Below are positions 1 through 8,293 of a stretch of DNA of 64,000 nucleotides, one piece after another. Under the pieces are notes generated by a model. That model made no database searches, was not told where the DNA came from, and saw only the letters and a list, made by a program, of their open reading frames with translations. The stretch comes from Bacteroidales bacterium (GTDB lineage: Bacteria > Bacteroidota > Bacteroidia > Bacteroidales > Marinilabiliaceae), in contig JAKSLD010000010.1 in the NCBI GenBank assembly GCA_024401395.1, positions 1 to 64,000 on the forward strand, written 5' to 3'. Within the stretch, counting starts at the first letter, position 1. Every line of letters begins with the position of its first letter. Made by a program: the position numbers and the translations under genes.

Positions 1-1
1 T

Positions 2-934
2 ACCTATTGGCATATAGGACAATATATCGTAGAGTTTGAGCAAGGAGGAGAAGCCCGAGCTGCCTATGGCAATGGGTTGATTAAACAGTTGTCTCATGAC
101 CTTACAATGCAGTTCGGTAAGGGTTTCGGAATCTCTAACCTAAAGTATATAAGGAAGTTATATCTTGTGTTTCCAAAAGGTGGGACATTGTCCCACTTTT
201 TGAGTTGGGGGCATTATTATGAGATTCTAAAAATAGACGACGAGACGGAGCGCGCTTTCTATATTCGTCAATGCGAACAAGAGAAATGGAAAGTGAGAGA
301 GTTAAAACGTCAGATGCAAAGTATGCTGTTCCACAGAATAGCATTAAGCAAAGAGCCATCTGAAGTGCTCGCATTGGCAAATGAAGGTCATCACATACAA
401 GAAGCTAAGGATTTGCTTCATGATCCCTACGTGCTGGAGTTCGTTGATCTGCCTTCTCCTTATCTTGAGAGCGATTTGGAGAATGAACTGATAGGAAAAT
501 TTGCTGATTTTATGCTTGAGATGGGGGATGGGTTCTGCCTGCGTAGACGTCAATATCCAATACCAGTTGCTGGGCGCATTTTCCATTGCGATCTTGTATT
601 CTATCATGCCATTTTGAAGGCATACGTACTTATAGATCTAAAGCGTGGCGAAATTCAGCATGAAGATATTGGTCAGATGAACTTCTATCTGAACTATTTC
701 CGTCATGAAGTATGTCAACCTGATGACAATCCTCCTATTGGTATCGTTCTTGGAGCAAGGAAGGATGACCTTGTTATGCAGTATGCCATGGAAGGTATTT
801 CAAATCAGCTTTTTGCGGCGAAATATCAGCTCTATATGCCTAAAAGAGAGGATTTACAGAAGCGCCTGGATATACTTCTCGAAGAGGCAGACAAACTCAA
901 GAATGAGAAAGAGTCGGAACAATCGGAAAAGTAA
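2..934 (+). CDS. YhcG/DUF1016-family PDDEXK nuclease domain protein (5' partial)
   Basis: The reading frame is open from base 2 with no start, so the N-terminus lies outside the window; the TTG at 77 is internal. The upstream residues (YWHIGQYIVEFEQGGEARA) match the usual N-terminal DUF1016 helix-rich region. The C-terminal half has the PD-(D/E)XK nuclease pattern: an Asp in FHCDLVFYH and a D-x-K in VLIDLKRGE, followed by QMNFYLNY. Members of this family often sit beside restriction-modification genes and are thought to act on DNA or structured nucleic acid; the exact role is not settled. The next gene begins 17 nt after the stop, which suggests one transcript with the restriction enzyme gene. 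Confidence 0.85.
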   Translation, partial: TYWHIGQYIVEFEQGGEARAAYGNGLIKQLSHDLTMQFGKGFGISNLKYIRKLYLVFPKGGTLSHFLSWGHYYEILKIDDETERAFYIRQCEQEKWKVRELKRQMQSMLFHRIALSKEPSEVLALANEGHHIQEAKDLLHDPYVLEFVDLPSPYLESDLENELIGKFADFMLEMGDGFCLRRRQYPIPVAGRIFHCDLVFYHAILKAYVLIDLKRGEIQHEDIGQMNFYLNYFRHEVCQPDDNPPIGIVLGARKDDLVMQYAMEGISNQLFAAKYQLYMPKREDLQKRLDILLEEADKLKNEKESEQSEK

Positions 935-951
935 TTCGTCAGGAGACCAGA

Positions 952-3336
952 ATGTACATTCTCTTTGAAGAACATCAATACGACAGCCAGCTTGTTGAGA
1001 AAATTCTGAAGGACATATACGTACTCCAGGATATCAATAAGAAGGTTAGTGTGCAGTATGTGGGTTATTTCTATAATCCGCATTTGCATGATTGTGTCTT
1101 CATATTGCCAAAGGTACTTCTTGAAGATAGGGATGGAGAAGAAGTGTTGGCTGGAGTTACCATAACGCTAGAAGAAAATGGTGTTTCCAAAATAGTTCCT
1201 GTAACACCAGAGCAGGTGTTGACTCCAGAGGGTCAAAAGAAACTGAGTAAGGAGTATCGAAAGTTTATATACGAATTCTCGGTTTGGATATACCGAGCAT
1301 TATGCAGATACTATAAAACCAATAAAGATAGCAAGGCCATTCTCTACAAACGTCTGCCGCAAGCAGGTAGAGGTAAACGCGCAAAGGCAAATACATATCT
1401 TGACATTGTACTATCTCTGATTAACTTCAACAATGAGAATAGAGATTTTGTCCTCTTTACAATCAAGAACCTACATAGAGGCAACAATAAGATAAACTGG
1501 ACACGAACCATCAATCATTCTGCTTCCATTATTCAAGGTCAGGAGGTTGTCTATCTCAATCCTGTCAACAAAAAACGTGTAGTCAATTATGAGGAGGAAC
1601 TGTTCGTCATTTTCTATAGTATTTTGAACTATCTGAATGACGAATACGGATTCCGCACCCCAATAGCCATCCAATATGACCTCATAACAGGAAAAACATT
1701 TAAGCAATACCTCAAAGGTCTAGGGAAGATTCGCTTAATGCAGATTAAGTACAAGTATTTTTCCGACAAGGCACTACAGCTATGGGATTTGTGCTATGCA
1801 TTCTTTGAAAATGCCTACAAGATTGCCGTTAATACAAACGCACAGGAGTATATTCTTGCGAAGAGTTTCCATGTCGTTTTTGAGGCAATGATTGATGAGC
1901 TTATAGGCACTTCGCACAATCAGATACCTAAAGGACTTGCTGACCAACTAGATGGCAAGCGCGTCGACCATATGTATACCGACCTTGCCTTGACAACAGT
2001 AGACAGCCAGACAAATAGAGAAGTGTACTATATTGGAGATAGTAAATACTACAAGCACGGCAACAAGCTAGGAGCAGAGTCGATATACAAGCAGTATACG
2101 TATGCGAGAAATGTAGTTCAGTGGAATGTCAATCTATTCTTGGACGGGAAGAATGCCTATAATGAAGACGAAAGGAGAGTGCAGAAGGATGATAAGGAAA
2201 GATTTGGGCATATTCGACTTCAGGACAATTCTTTCACTGAAGGATACGATATAATACCTAACTTCTTCATTCGTGCATTTGTCGATTCTGAACGCAAATA
2301 CAATGCAAAGGAAAATATACGAAAATTCACGGATGATAAGGGGAAGCATTGCACGACCGTTTCATATCAGTTTCCTGACAGGCTCTTCGACCGCGATACA
2401 CTGTTTTTATCGCAATACGATGTGAACTTCCTATATGTCCTTTACCTCTATGGTCGCAATAAGGCCAATGAAAAGGCGAAATGGAAGGCTGATGTGAGAG
2501 ACTTGTTTAGAAAAGAAATACGCGAAGTTATTCAAGAAAAATACAACATCTATGCAATGCGAGCTAAACAGGGCGTTGATGGTCAGCTGTATCTTCAGCA
2601 ACATTTCTATGAATTGAACGGACGAGTATTTCAGCCTTATGGAGAAGAAAGACGAGTATATTTTGCCTTTGCCATGTCGTCGGACCGAAACCCAGATACT
2701 GACCCACAATACAAAGAGTTGGAGAAGTATTTCCACATTGAAGAATGCAAAATGGGCAAAGATCCACAAGAGGCATTGAAGATAAAAATCGAAGCTGAAA
2801 TACAACAACCAATCGCAACTCCTCAATGGCTCACTTTGCATTACTTAGAGAGATATGCAGATAAGGGTGTATTGATAGGTTATTACAAAGACCAGGCACA
2901 TCTGCAATGGATAATGGGCAATAATGACAAGGGATCATTGATATATAATGTCCGTTTGGCGGTAAAGGGAGAAGAAACTAGACCAGGTGCTCATACCGCA
3001 AGTTTCTATGATAATCAGAATGTGCAGTTTGTCATCCTATATACCGATGGCGTAGAAAGCACGAATGAATATAGGGTATTTCACGTCAAAGATACTGCAA
3101 AGAAGGTAACGGAAGAGCGAATGAAGGACTCGTGGTACCCATCAACTGCCCAAGGAAGTTACTATTTCTACCGCTTTGACGAAGAGGTGACGGTTGGCAA
3201 GCTTCGTGTAGTCGACTTGATTCGTGATTTGAAGGAAAAACAAGAAAACTATGTCGAAGGAGAACCTTTGTTTATCAAGGCAGATGAGCTGCTGAAATAT
3301 AGAAATAGTTTTCAGCACAATGAAATCGGTTTATAA
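952..3336 (+). CDS. Large restriction endonuclease-like protein (LlaJI-type, PD-(D/E)XK)
   Basis: A 794-residue cytoplasmic protein with no signal peptide. Around residues 335-385 it has a nuclease core: KRVDHMYTDLAL (Asp), then YYIGDSKYYKHG (D-x-K), then a conserved YKQYTYARNVVQWN helix. This arrangement is what I know from large Bacteroidetes proteins annotated as LlaJI-family restriction enzymes; that family label is from memory and is less certain than the nuclease call. The position between a YhcG-like nuclease and a vsr gene supports a restriction role. No DNA methyltransferase is visible here, so if the system is complete the methylase must lie upstream of the window. Confidence 0.65.
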   Translation: MYILFEEHQYDSQLVEKILKDIYVLQDINKKVSVQYVGYFYNPHLHDCVFILPKVLLEDRDGEEVLAGVTITLEENGVSKIVPVTPEQVLTPEGQKKLSKEYRKFIYEFSVWIYRALCRYYKTNKDSKAILYKRLPQAGRGKRAKANTYLDIVLSLINFNNENRDFVLFTIKNLHRGNNKINWTRTINHSASIIQGQEVVYLNPVNKKRVVNYEEELFVIFYSILNYLNDEYGFRTPIAIQYDLITGKTFKQYLKGLGKIRLMQIKYKYFSDKALQLWDLCYAFFENAYKIAVNTNAQEYILAKSFHVVFEAMIDELIGTSHNQIPKGLADQLDGKRVDHMYTDLALTTVDSQTNREVYYIGDSKYYKHGNKLGAESIYKQYTYARNVVQWNVNLFLDGKNAYNEDERRVQKDDKERFGHIRLQDNSFTEGYDIIPNFFIRAFVDSERKYNAKENIRKFTDDKGKHCTTVSYQFPDRLFDRDTLFLSQYDVNFLYVLYLYGRNKANEKAKWKADVRDLFRKEIREVIQEKYNIYAMRAKQGVDGQLYLQQHFYELNGRVFQPYGEERRVYFAFAMSSDRNPDTDPQYKELEKYFHIEECKMGKDPQEALKIKIEAEIQQPIATPQWLTLHYLERYADKGVLIGYYKDQAHLQWIMGNNDKGSLIYNVRLAVKGEETRPGAHTASFYDNQNVQFVILYTDGVESTNEYRVFHVKDTAKKVTEERMKDSWYPSTAQGSYYFYRFDEEVTVGKLRVVDLIRDLKEKQENYVEGEPLFIKADELLKYRNSFQHNEIGL

Positions 3337-3339
3337 TAG

Positions 3340-3367
3340 ATTTCCGCAACACTGATGTGGAAATCAC
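3340..3367 (+). terminator. Weak hairpin after the restriction gene
   Basis: Inverted arms GATTTCC and GGAAATC enclose a 13-nt loop between the restriction gene and vsr. There is no clear T-run, so termination is only possible. Confidence 0.3.
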
Positions 3368-3388
3368 ATTTCACTAAATAATCGTCCC

Positions 3389-3874
3389 ATGCCTGACACC
3401 CTCACACCCCAGCAGCGCCATATAAATATGGCGGCCATACGCGGCAAAAACACCAAGCCAGAGATAATAGTGCGGAAATGGCTTTGGAGGGAGGGCTTTC
3501 GGTATAGGGTGAATGATAAGCGGCTGCCGGGGAAGCCGGATATAGTGCTGCCGAAGTATAGGGTGGTTATCTTTATAAATGGCTGTTTCTGGCATGGACA
3601 TGAGGGGTGCAGGTATTACACCGTGCCTAAGTCGAATACTGAGTTCTGGAGGGCCAAAATAGCGCGTAATCAGGCCAGGGATATGAAGAACACTGCCTTG
3701 CTGAGAGAGCAGGGGTGGGCCGTATGGACGGTATGGGAGTGCCAGCTGAAGAGCAGGGTACAGTTGGAGACACTGCTGTCGCTGAGCTATCAGCTGTCGC
3801 ACAGGCTACTGTCGCTGCACTCGAAGCAGTATGGCGAGATGGAGCCAGAGGGGCTCATAGCAGCGGAAGAGTAG
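3389..3874 (+). CDS. vsr: Very short patch repair (Vsr) endonuclease
   Basis: Vsr nicks DNA 5' of T:G mismatches that arise when 5-methylcytosine is deaminated, and it accompanies cytosine-5 methyltransferases. The 161-residue protein shows the family landmarks: MAAIRGKNTKPEIIVRKWLW near residues 11-30, GKPDIVLPKYRVVIFINGCF with the catalytic Asp, and the zinc-site region CFWHGHEGCRY followed by W..K...N..RD. The length is normal for the family. Base composition is visibly more GC-rich (gggaagccgg, ctgccg) than the AT-rich genes on both sides, which hints at separate transfer. Its presence predicts a C5-cytosine methylase close by, which is outside this window. Confidence 0.93.
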   Translation: MPDTLTPQQRHINMAAIRGKNTKPEIIVRKWLWREGFRYRVNDKRLPGKPDIVLPKYRVVIFINGCFWHGHEGCRYYTVPKSNTEFWRAKIARNQARDMKNTALLREQGWAVWTVWECQLKSRVQLETLLSLSYQLSHRLLSLHSKQYGEMEPEGLIAAEE

Positions 3875-3952
3875 GTGCGTCCTATTAGCTATGGTGTCGT
3901 TGAGTGTGATAGTGTTTCTTACTCCAAATAATCCTATAATCCAAGCAAATAA

Positions 3953-3983
3953 TTTGGATATATCCGAATTATTTGTACATTTG
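3953..3983 (+). promoter_or_regulatory. Bacteroidetes promoter of the TAC-like module
   Basis: TTTG (3953-3956), a 19-bp spacer and TACATTTG (3976-3983) match the Bacteroidetes -33/-7 consensus exactly. It lies inside the long upstream extension of the next reading frame, so translation must begin downstream, at 4002. Confidence 0.8.
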
Positions 3984-4001
3984 CAACCAAAATACTCTTG
4001 C

Positions 4002-4469
4002 ATGAGGTTTAATATAGTTCAAATAGAAGAGTTGTCTGGAGCCAAGGGAAATGTGTTTTCTATCGAAGGTGAAGATGGTACAGTTATGATTGATCAGTTT
4101 TTTGAAGAACAAAAGAATCATGAAAACGCTAAGAAAATAGTTGAGAAAATCAGATCAATGTCTAGAATAACAGGTTTTCAAGATCAATACTTTAAAGATA
4201 AAGAAGGAAGTCCTGGAGACGGCATTGGTGTATTGAAAAGTGGTAATTTGCGATTGTATTGTATGCGTTTTAACAATGCAGTTGTAATTTTTGGTTCAGG
4301 AGGGGAAAAGAATGTTAGAGCATGGCAAGATGATGAAATTCTAAGTCAGAGAGTTCAAACACTTAAAAAGATATCAAAGGCAATAACAGATGCAATCTTA
4401 AACAAAGATTTAATACTAAATGATGACGACACTTTCGAGTGTGATGATGATTTTGAATTAGAGATATGA
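4002..4469 (+). CDS. Putative HigB/RelE-like toxin of a three-gene module
   Basis: A 155-residue protein. I place the start at ATG 4002 because a strong promoter ends at 3983; the frame stays open upstream to 3891 but that stretch would not be transcribed. The middle (GDGIGVLKSGNLRLYCMRFNNAVVIFGSGGEK, residues about 66-99) reads like the beta-strand core of RelE/HigB-type toxins, with a lysine/arginine-rich surface, followed by a helix and an acidic tail. The gene overlaps the next one by ATGA, as toxin and antitoxin genes often do. The toxin assignment rests mainly on that partner; sequence similarity to known HigB is weak by eye. Confidence 0.5.
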   Translation: MRFNIVQIEELSGAKGNVFSIEGEDGTVMIDQFFEEQKNHENAKKIVEKIRSMSRITGFQDQYFKDKEGSPGDGIGVLKSGNLRLYCMRFNNAVVIFGSGGEKNVRAWQDDEILSQRVQTLKKISKAITDAILNKDLILNDDDTFECDDDFELEI

Positions 4470-4882
4470 AAGTTAGAACTAAACATTCAAGCGTAATAGC
4501 ATCAATTCTTTCTGAGGTTGATGAACTTAGCCAAAGGAAGTCAGATAATCGTATGCTTTTGGCACATAAGATTTACGTTGCAATGAAGAATATGAATCTG
4601 ACTCAGAAAAAACTTGCCGAAAAGATGTCTAAGTCTGAGTCGGAAGTTTCTGATTGGTTGTCGGGCGACCGCAATTTTACAATTGAATTGCTTACAGAAA
4701 TAGAGATGGCCCTGAATGTAAAACTTATCGATACGACGATTACATCCGTAATGCCAATTTCAAGTGGTATGTTGCATTACAATAATACCAATAAAACAAT
4801 TGCTCGCGGGTCGTATACGGGAGGTATAGATTGTGCAAGTAAAGACATATTCTTGAGTTCTAATCAAAAACATATAGCATAG
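4466..4882 (+). CDS. XRE-family helix-turn-helix antitoxin-like protein
   Basis: A 138-residue protein whose residues about 35-75 form a Cro/CI helix-turn-helix (NLTQKKLAEKMSKSESEVSD, then WLSGDRNFTIELL). The start codon overlaps the upstream stop. After the DNA-binding domain there is a roughly 45-residue tail rich in Ser, Thr, Asn and Gly that looks disordered. In toxin-antitoxin-chaperone systems the antitoxin carries such a C-terminal chaperone-addiction tail bound by a SecB-like protein, and the next gene fits that role. It probably represses its own promoter at 3953-3983. Confidence 0.75.
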   Translation: MKVRTKHSSVIASILSEVDELSQRKSDNRMLLAHKIYVAMKNMNLTQKKLAEKMSKSESEVSDWLSGDRNFTIELLTEIEMALNVKLIDTTITSVMPISSGMLHYNNTNKTIARGSYTGGIDCASKDIFLSSNQKHIA

Positions 4883-4890
4883 TACATAGT

Positions 4891-5301
4891 ATGGATATCA
4901 AATATGCTCTTGCCGATATAAAAGAAACGAAGTTTGCATTTAATTACGACTTCGACTATAATAGTTTCAATATAGGAGACCTTGGGTTTGGATTCTCATA
5001 CAATTTCAAGGCAGACTTAGGCAAAAATACATTAGTTATCGAATTGACTGTTTTGGTTGTGTATGGGACAACACGGATGGAATTGTCTAGCACTTCAACA
5101 GCTAATACGTTTATTATAGATCCAATCGAAGAAGTCGTAAAGTTTGATGAAGATAAGCAAGTAAAGGCGCATCCACTTCTTGATACATTCTTGAACGTGT
5201 GTATAGGAACTATCAGGGGAATAATGTTAAAGAACTTCAAGAACACTCCTTTAGACGGTGTTGTATTGCCATTAATTCCAATGCCTTTGCATAAAAAATA
5301 G
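4891..5301 (+). CDS. SecB-like chaperone candidate (third gene of TAC-like module)
   Basis: A 136-residue protein starting 8 nt after the antitoxin stop. It is predicted mostly beta-stranded (FNIGDLGFGFSYNFKADL, then TLVIELTVLVVYG) and ends in a helix with TIRGIMLKNFKNTPLDG followed by VVLPLIPMP. SecB proteins have the same order: four beta strands, then a helix with an R-G pair and a Pro-rich C-terminal segment of the type lPpinp. SecB homologues in HigBA-type TAC modules protect an unstable antitoxin. The call is based on this pattern plus gene order; it could instead be an unrelated small beta protein. Confidence 0.45.
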   Translation: MDIKYALADIKETKFAFNYDFDYNSFNIGDLGFGFSYNFKADLGKNTLVIELTVLVVYGTTRMELSSTSTANTFIIDPIEEVVKFDEDKQVKAHPLLDTFLNVCIGTIRGIMLKNFKNTPLDGVVLPLIPMPLHKK

Positions 5302-5320
5302 TTTCATAGTATTATTTTCT

Positions 5321-5328
5321 TATCTTTG
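5321..5328 (+). promoter_or_regulatory. -7 box ahead of the alcohol dehydrogenase gene
   Basis: TATCTTTG matches TAnnTTTG and lies 55 bp before the start codon. The upstream -33 element is poor (TTTC with a 15-bp spacer). Confidence 0.55.
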
Positions 5329-5383
5329 TAACAGCGAGATAGAGACAGGCTTACACTCGCGGTCAACCAAAATTACAATAACA

Positions 5384-6565
5384 ATGAAGGATTTCAAGTA
5401 CTATGCACCTACAGAGGTAGTCTTCGGTAAGAATTCCGAGGATCAGATAGGTAAGATGGCTAAGAAATATGGCGCAAAGCGAGTTCTGCTTCACTATGGC
5501 GGACAGAGCGCTGAGCGTTCGGGCTTGCTCAAGAAGGTCAGAGAGCAGCTTACAGCAGAGGGAATAGCATTCGTAGAGTTGGGTGGGGTAGTGCCTAACC
5601 CACGAGTCAGCCTTGTACGCAAGGGCGTTGAGATATGCCGCAAGGAGAATATCGACTTCATCCTGGCAGTGGGTGGCGGCAGCGTCATCGATTCGGCAAA
5701 GGCGATGAGTGTAGGTGTTCCATATCAGGGAGACGTATGGGATTTCTATATCCGCAAGGCATTTGACAAGGCTTGCCTGCCTATCGGTTGTGTACTTACC
5801 ATCCCAGCAGCGGGCAGTGAGATGAGTAACGGCAGTGTGATAACCAACGATGAGAACGGCCTCAAGAAAGACTATTGCATCAATGAGTTCCGCTGTAAGT
5901 TTGCCATTATGAATCCAGAGCGTACATATACATTGCCAGCCTGGCAGACAGCCTGCGGTGCTGTGGATATGATGATGCATACCATGGAGAGATACTTCTC
6001 GAAGGACGACGACATGGATATAACAGACAATATAGCAGAGGCACTTCTCAAGACAGTGATGAACAGTGCTTCGATACTAATGCGAGAGCCAGAGAATTAC
6101 CGTCACCGGGCACAAATCATGTGGGCTGGATCGGTAGCGCATAATGACCTCACAGGCTGCGGCACGTCGGACGACTGGGCTACGCACAACCTGGAGCACG
6201 AGTTGTCTGGTATGTTTGATGTATCGCACGGAGCAGGCCTTGCGGCTATGTGGGGAAGCTGGGCGCGCTATGTGATGCACGAGAACATCACACGATTTGC
6301 CCGTTTTGCGGTTAATGTCATGGGAGTGCCAAATGACTTCAACAACCCAGAGGCTACAGCATTGGCCGGCATCAGAGCCACAGAGAAGTTCTTCGCATCA
6401 CTTGGTATGCCAACAGACATACATACCCTTATCGGCAAGGAGATATCAGATGCCGAGATAGACGAGATGGCAGACAAGTGTTCGAACGGCGGTACGAGCA
6501 CCATAGGCGGACTGAAAGTTCTCGCGAAGAAAGATATGATAGAGATCTATAAGATGGCCCGATAG
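5384..6565 (+). CDS. Iron-containing alcohol/aldehyde dehydrogenase (YqhD/BdhA type)
   Basis: A 393-residue cytosolic NAD(P)H-dependent reductase that interconverts short-chain aldehydes and alcohols. The nucleotide-binding loop AVGGGSVIDSAKA is at residues 95-107. Metal ligands fall at Asp195, His199, His268 and His282, only one position off the ligands of E. coli YqhD, which argues for that subfamily over classic AdhE-like enzymes. The length is typical. It is followed 58 nt later by rubrerythrin, so it may be part of a redox or aldehyde-detoxification group, but each gene could have its own promoter. Confidence 0.9.
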   Translation: MKDFKYYAPTEVVFGKNSEDQIGKMAKKYGAKRVLLHYGGQSAERSGLLKKVREQLTAEGIAFVELGGVVPNPRVSLVRKGVEICRKENIDFILAVGGGSVIDSAKAMSVGVPYQGDVWDFYIRKAFDKACLPIGCVLTIPAAGSEMSNGSVITNDENGLKKDYCINEFRCKFAIMNPERTYTLPAWQTACGAVDMMMHTMERYFSKDDDMDITDNIAEALLKTVMNSASILMREPENYRHRAQIMWAGSVAHNDLTGCGTSDDWATHNLEHELSGMFDVSHGAGLAAMWGSWARYVMHENITRFARFAVNVMGVPNDFNNPEATALAGIRATEKFFASLGMPTDIHTLIGKEISDAEIDEMADKCSNGGTSTIGGLKVLAKKDMIEIYKMAR

Positions 6566-6623
6566 GAGCGCTTAGGGGTCATACAAAATACAATAACAAT
6601 TTAACTCACAACTTATTTTTATT

Positions 6624-7166
6624 ATGGCAAAGACAATTTATTCAGGCACCCAGACAGAGAAGAATCTCGAGGCTGCTTTTGCAGGTGAGTCACAGGCTCG
6701 CAACAAGTACACATATTTCGCTTCGAAGGCGAAAAAAGAGGGCTACGAGCAGATTGCGGCAATCTTCCAGCACACTGCAGACAACGAGAAAGAGCATGCC
6801 AAGATGTGGTTCAAAGAACTTGCAGGCATTGGCTCGACAGCAGAGAACCTAGCGGCAGCTGCTGACGGTGAGAATTTCGAGTGGACAGATATGTATGAAG
6901 GCTTTGCGCAGACAGCAGAGAAAGAAGGCTTCCCTGAGTTGGCAGCAAAATTCAGACTTGTGGGCGCTATAGAGAAGCACCATGAGGAGCGTTACCGTGC
7001 ATTGCTAAGCAATATAGAAGCTCAAGAGGTATTCAAGAAGAGCGAAGTCAAGGTATGGGAGTGCCGCAACTGCGGGCATATCGTAGTGGGTACAGAGGCG
7101 CCAGACGTATGTCCGACCTGCAACCATCCACAGGCATATTTCGAGATCAACGCGAAGAACTATTAA
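6624..7166 (+). CDS. rbr: Rubrerythrin
   Basis: A 180-residue non-haem di-iron peroxidase that reduces hydrogen peroxide in anaerobes. Residues 1-140 are a ferritin-like four-helix bundle with Glu/His ligand sites (GESQARNKY at 21-29, EKEHAK at 55-60, EKHHEERY at 117-124). The C-terminal 36 residues are a rubredoxin-like knuckle with Cys147, Cys150, Cys163 and Cys166. Length and domain order are normal. It lies between a dehydrogenase and a flavodoxin lipoprotein gene. Confidence 0.97.
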   Translation: MAKTIYSGTQTEKNLEAAFAGESQARNKYTYFASKAKKEGYEQIAAIFQHTADNEKEHAKMWFKELAGIGSTAENLAAAADGENFEWTDMYEGFAQTAEKEGFPELAAKFRLVGAIEKHHEERYRALLSNIEAQEVFKKSEVKVWECRNCGHIVVGTEAPDVCPTCNHPQAYFEINAKNY

Positions 7167-7222
7167 ATTCCAGCGGAGATTGGCATAAAGATGCGCAATC
7201 AGATTATTCACATAAGCATATA

Positions 7223-8011
7223 ATGAAAAACACAATCTCTCTCCTCTGCGCTGCGCTAGCACTCACGTCATGCGGCACAAAGCAGAACCAAGCGCCAGCA
7301 TCCAAGTCGTTGGTAGTTTATTACTCACAGACTGGAGCGACCAAGCAAGTGGCCGAGCTTATAGCAGCAAAGACCAATGCCGACATAGATTCCATCCTGT
7401 TGGAGAACCCATACACAGGCGATTTCGGACAGACTATCGCCCGTTGTCAGGAAGAGATGCAGAAAGGCGAAGTGCCAGCAGTCAAGACATCTCTCAATGT
7501 TGCCAATTATGACACGATCTATGTAGGCTATCCAGTATGGTTCGGCATACCAGCCCAGCCTATGAACGGATGGCTCAAGGCGGCAGACCTCAAAGGCAAG
7601 GTAGTCGTTCCATTCTGTACATTCGGAAGCGGCGGCAACACCTCCATTGAGAATGTGAAGGCAGCAGCGGCAGGCGCGACAGTTCTCAATTACTACGGGG
7701 TGAGAAACGCACGAGTAGCCAAGGCATCAGTTGAGCTAGACCAGTTCCTGGCTGACATCAAGACAGGCAACTGTTCGGCACCAAAGTTCGGCGAGCAAGA
7801 GGCGATTACAGACGAGACAAAGGCAATCTTCGATGCAGCCTGCGGCTCGTACCAGATGCCACTCGGCACACCAGTCAGTGTGGCTGTAAGCGGTACAGAC
7901 TACCTCTTCGTCACAGAGAGCCAGTCGCCAGACGGCGCTGTTGCGCAGGCAAAGATCTACGTCACAGCACCAGCAGGCGCAGAGCCAGAGTTTACGCGCG
8001 TAGACCGCTAG
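7223..8011 (+). CDS. Flavodoxin-domain lipoprotein
   Basis: A 262-residue protein starting at ATG 7223, 56 nt after rubrerythrin. A much longer in-frame extension overlaps rbr and is rejected, because this ATG opens a clean lipoprotein signal peptide (lipobox LTSC, Cys17). The flavodoxin core follows: KSLVVYYSQTGATKQVAE (FMN phosphate loop, residues about 28-45), then YDTIYVGYPVWFGIPAQPM and PFCTFGSGG. The protein is probably anchored to the envelope and carries electrons through FMN. The last 50 residues form an extra beta-rich domain of unknown role. Confidence 0.85.
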   Translation: MKNTISLLCAALALTSCGTKQNQAPASKSLVVYYSQTGATKQVAELIAAKTNADIDSILLENPYTGDFGQTIARCQEEMQKGEVPAVKTSLNVANYDTIYVGYPVWFGIPAQPMNGWLKAADLKGKVVVPFCTFGSGGNTSIENVKAAAAGATVLNYYGVRNARVAKASVELDQFLADIKTGNCSAPKFGEQEAITDETKAIFDAACGSYQMPLGTPVSVAVSGTDYLFVTESQSPDGAVAQAKIYVTAPAGAEPEFTRVDR

Positions 8012-8036
8012 GCATACGAGCGCATACAATAACAAT

Positions 8037-8083
8037 TCAGGCAAGGACGACCAATGATGATGGTTATCCTTGCCTGATTTATT
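8037..8083 (+). terminator. Terminator after the flavodoxin gene
   Basis: TCAGGCAAGGA (8037-8047) and TCCTTGCCTGA (8067-8077) form a perfect 11-bp stem followed by TTTATTTT. Confidence 0.85.
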
Positions 8084-8157
8084 TTACGGAGCAATGCTTT
8101 TTGTCGTGATTAAGGTCTGTTTTACTGATGCTTTTGGCTGGTGGACATCTTTATTGG

Positions 8158-8258
8158 AAAAAATATAGTGTTTTGCCGCAACCTTTTATTCAAGTTTCTC
8201 GTTAAAGTTATCATATAAAATGCGGAATAGCCAAATGGTGGTGTAAGCACACTATCAT
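8158..8258 (-). ncRNA. Candidate small RNA, about 100 nt, unknown family
   Basis: On the minus strand a consensus promoter (8264-8293) is followed by a segment closed by a perfect 7-bp stem: ATAGTGT on the 5' side (8249-8255) and ACACTAT on the 3' side (8165-8171). A second stem is nested inside it (CCGCA at 8221-8225 with TGCGG at 8176-8180). A run of T follows at once (8158-8163 on the minus strand), as in an intrinsic terminator. A 94-residue frame crosses the region but also runs through the promoter, so it is unlikely to be a gene. Size and shape do not let me name a known family such as 6S. Confidence 0.6.
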
Positions 8259-8263
8259 TTTCA

Positions 8264-8293
8264 CAAATATAATCAAATATTTCAATCCGCAAA
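8264..8293 (-). promoter_or_regulatory. Promoter of the minus-strand small RNA candidate
   Basis: Read on the minus strand: TTTG (8293-8290), an 18-bp spacer and TATATTTG (8271-8264). It matches the Bacteroidetes consensus, with the expected start near 8258. Confidence 0.75.

Noticed and set aside
5363-5980. 205-residue minus-strand frame over the alcohol dehydrogenase gene
   Set aside because: The plus-strand enzyme has all metal ligands; the antisense frame has no recognisable features.
7055-7222. Upstream extension of the flavodoxin lipoprotein frame into rubrerythrin
   Set aside because: The ATG at 7223 begins a clear lipoprotein signal; the extension overlaps the rubredoxin part of rbr.
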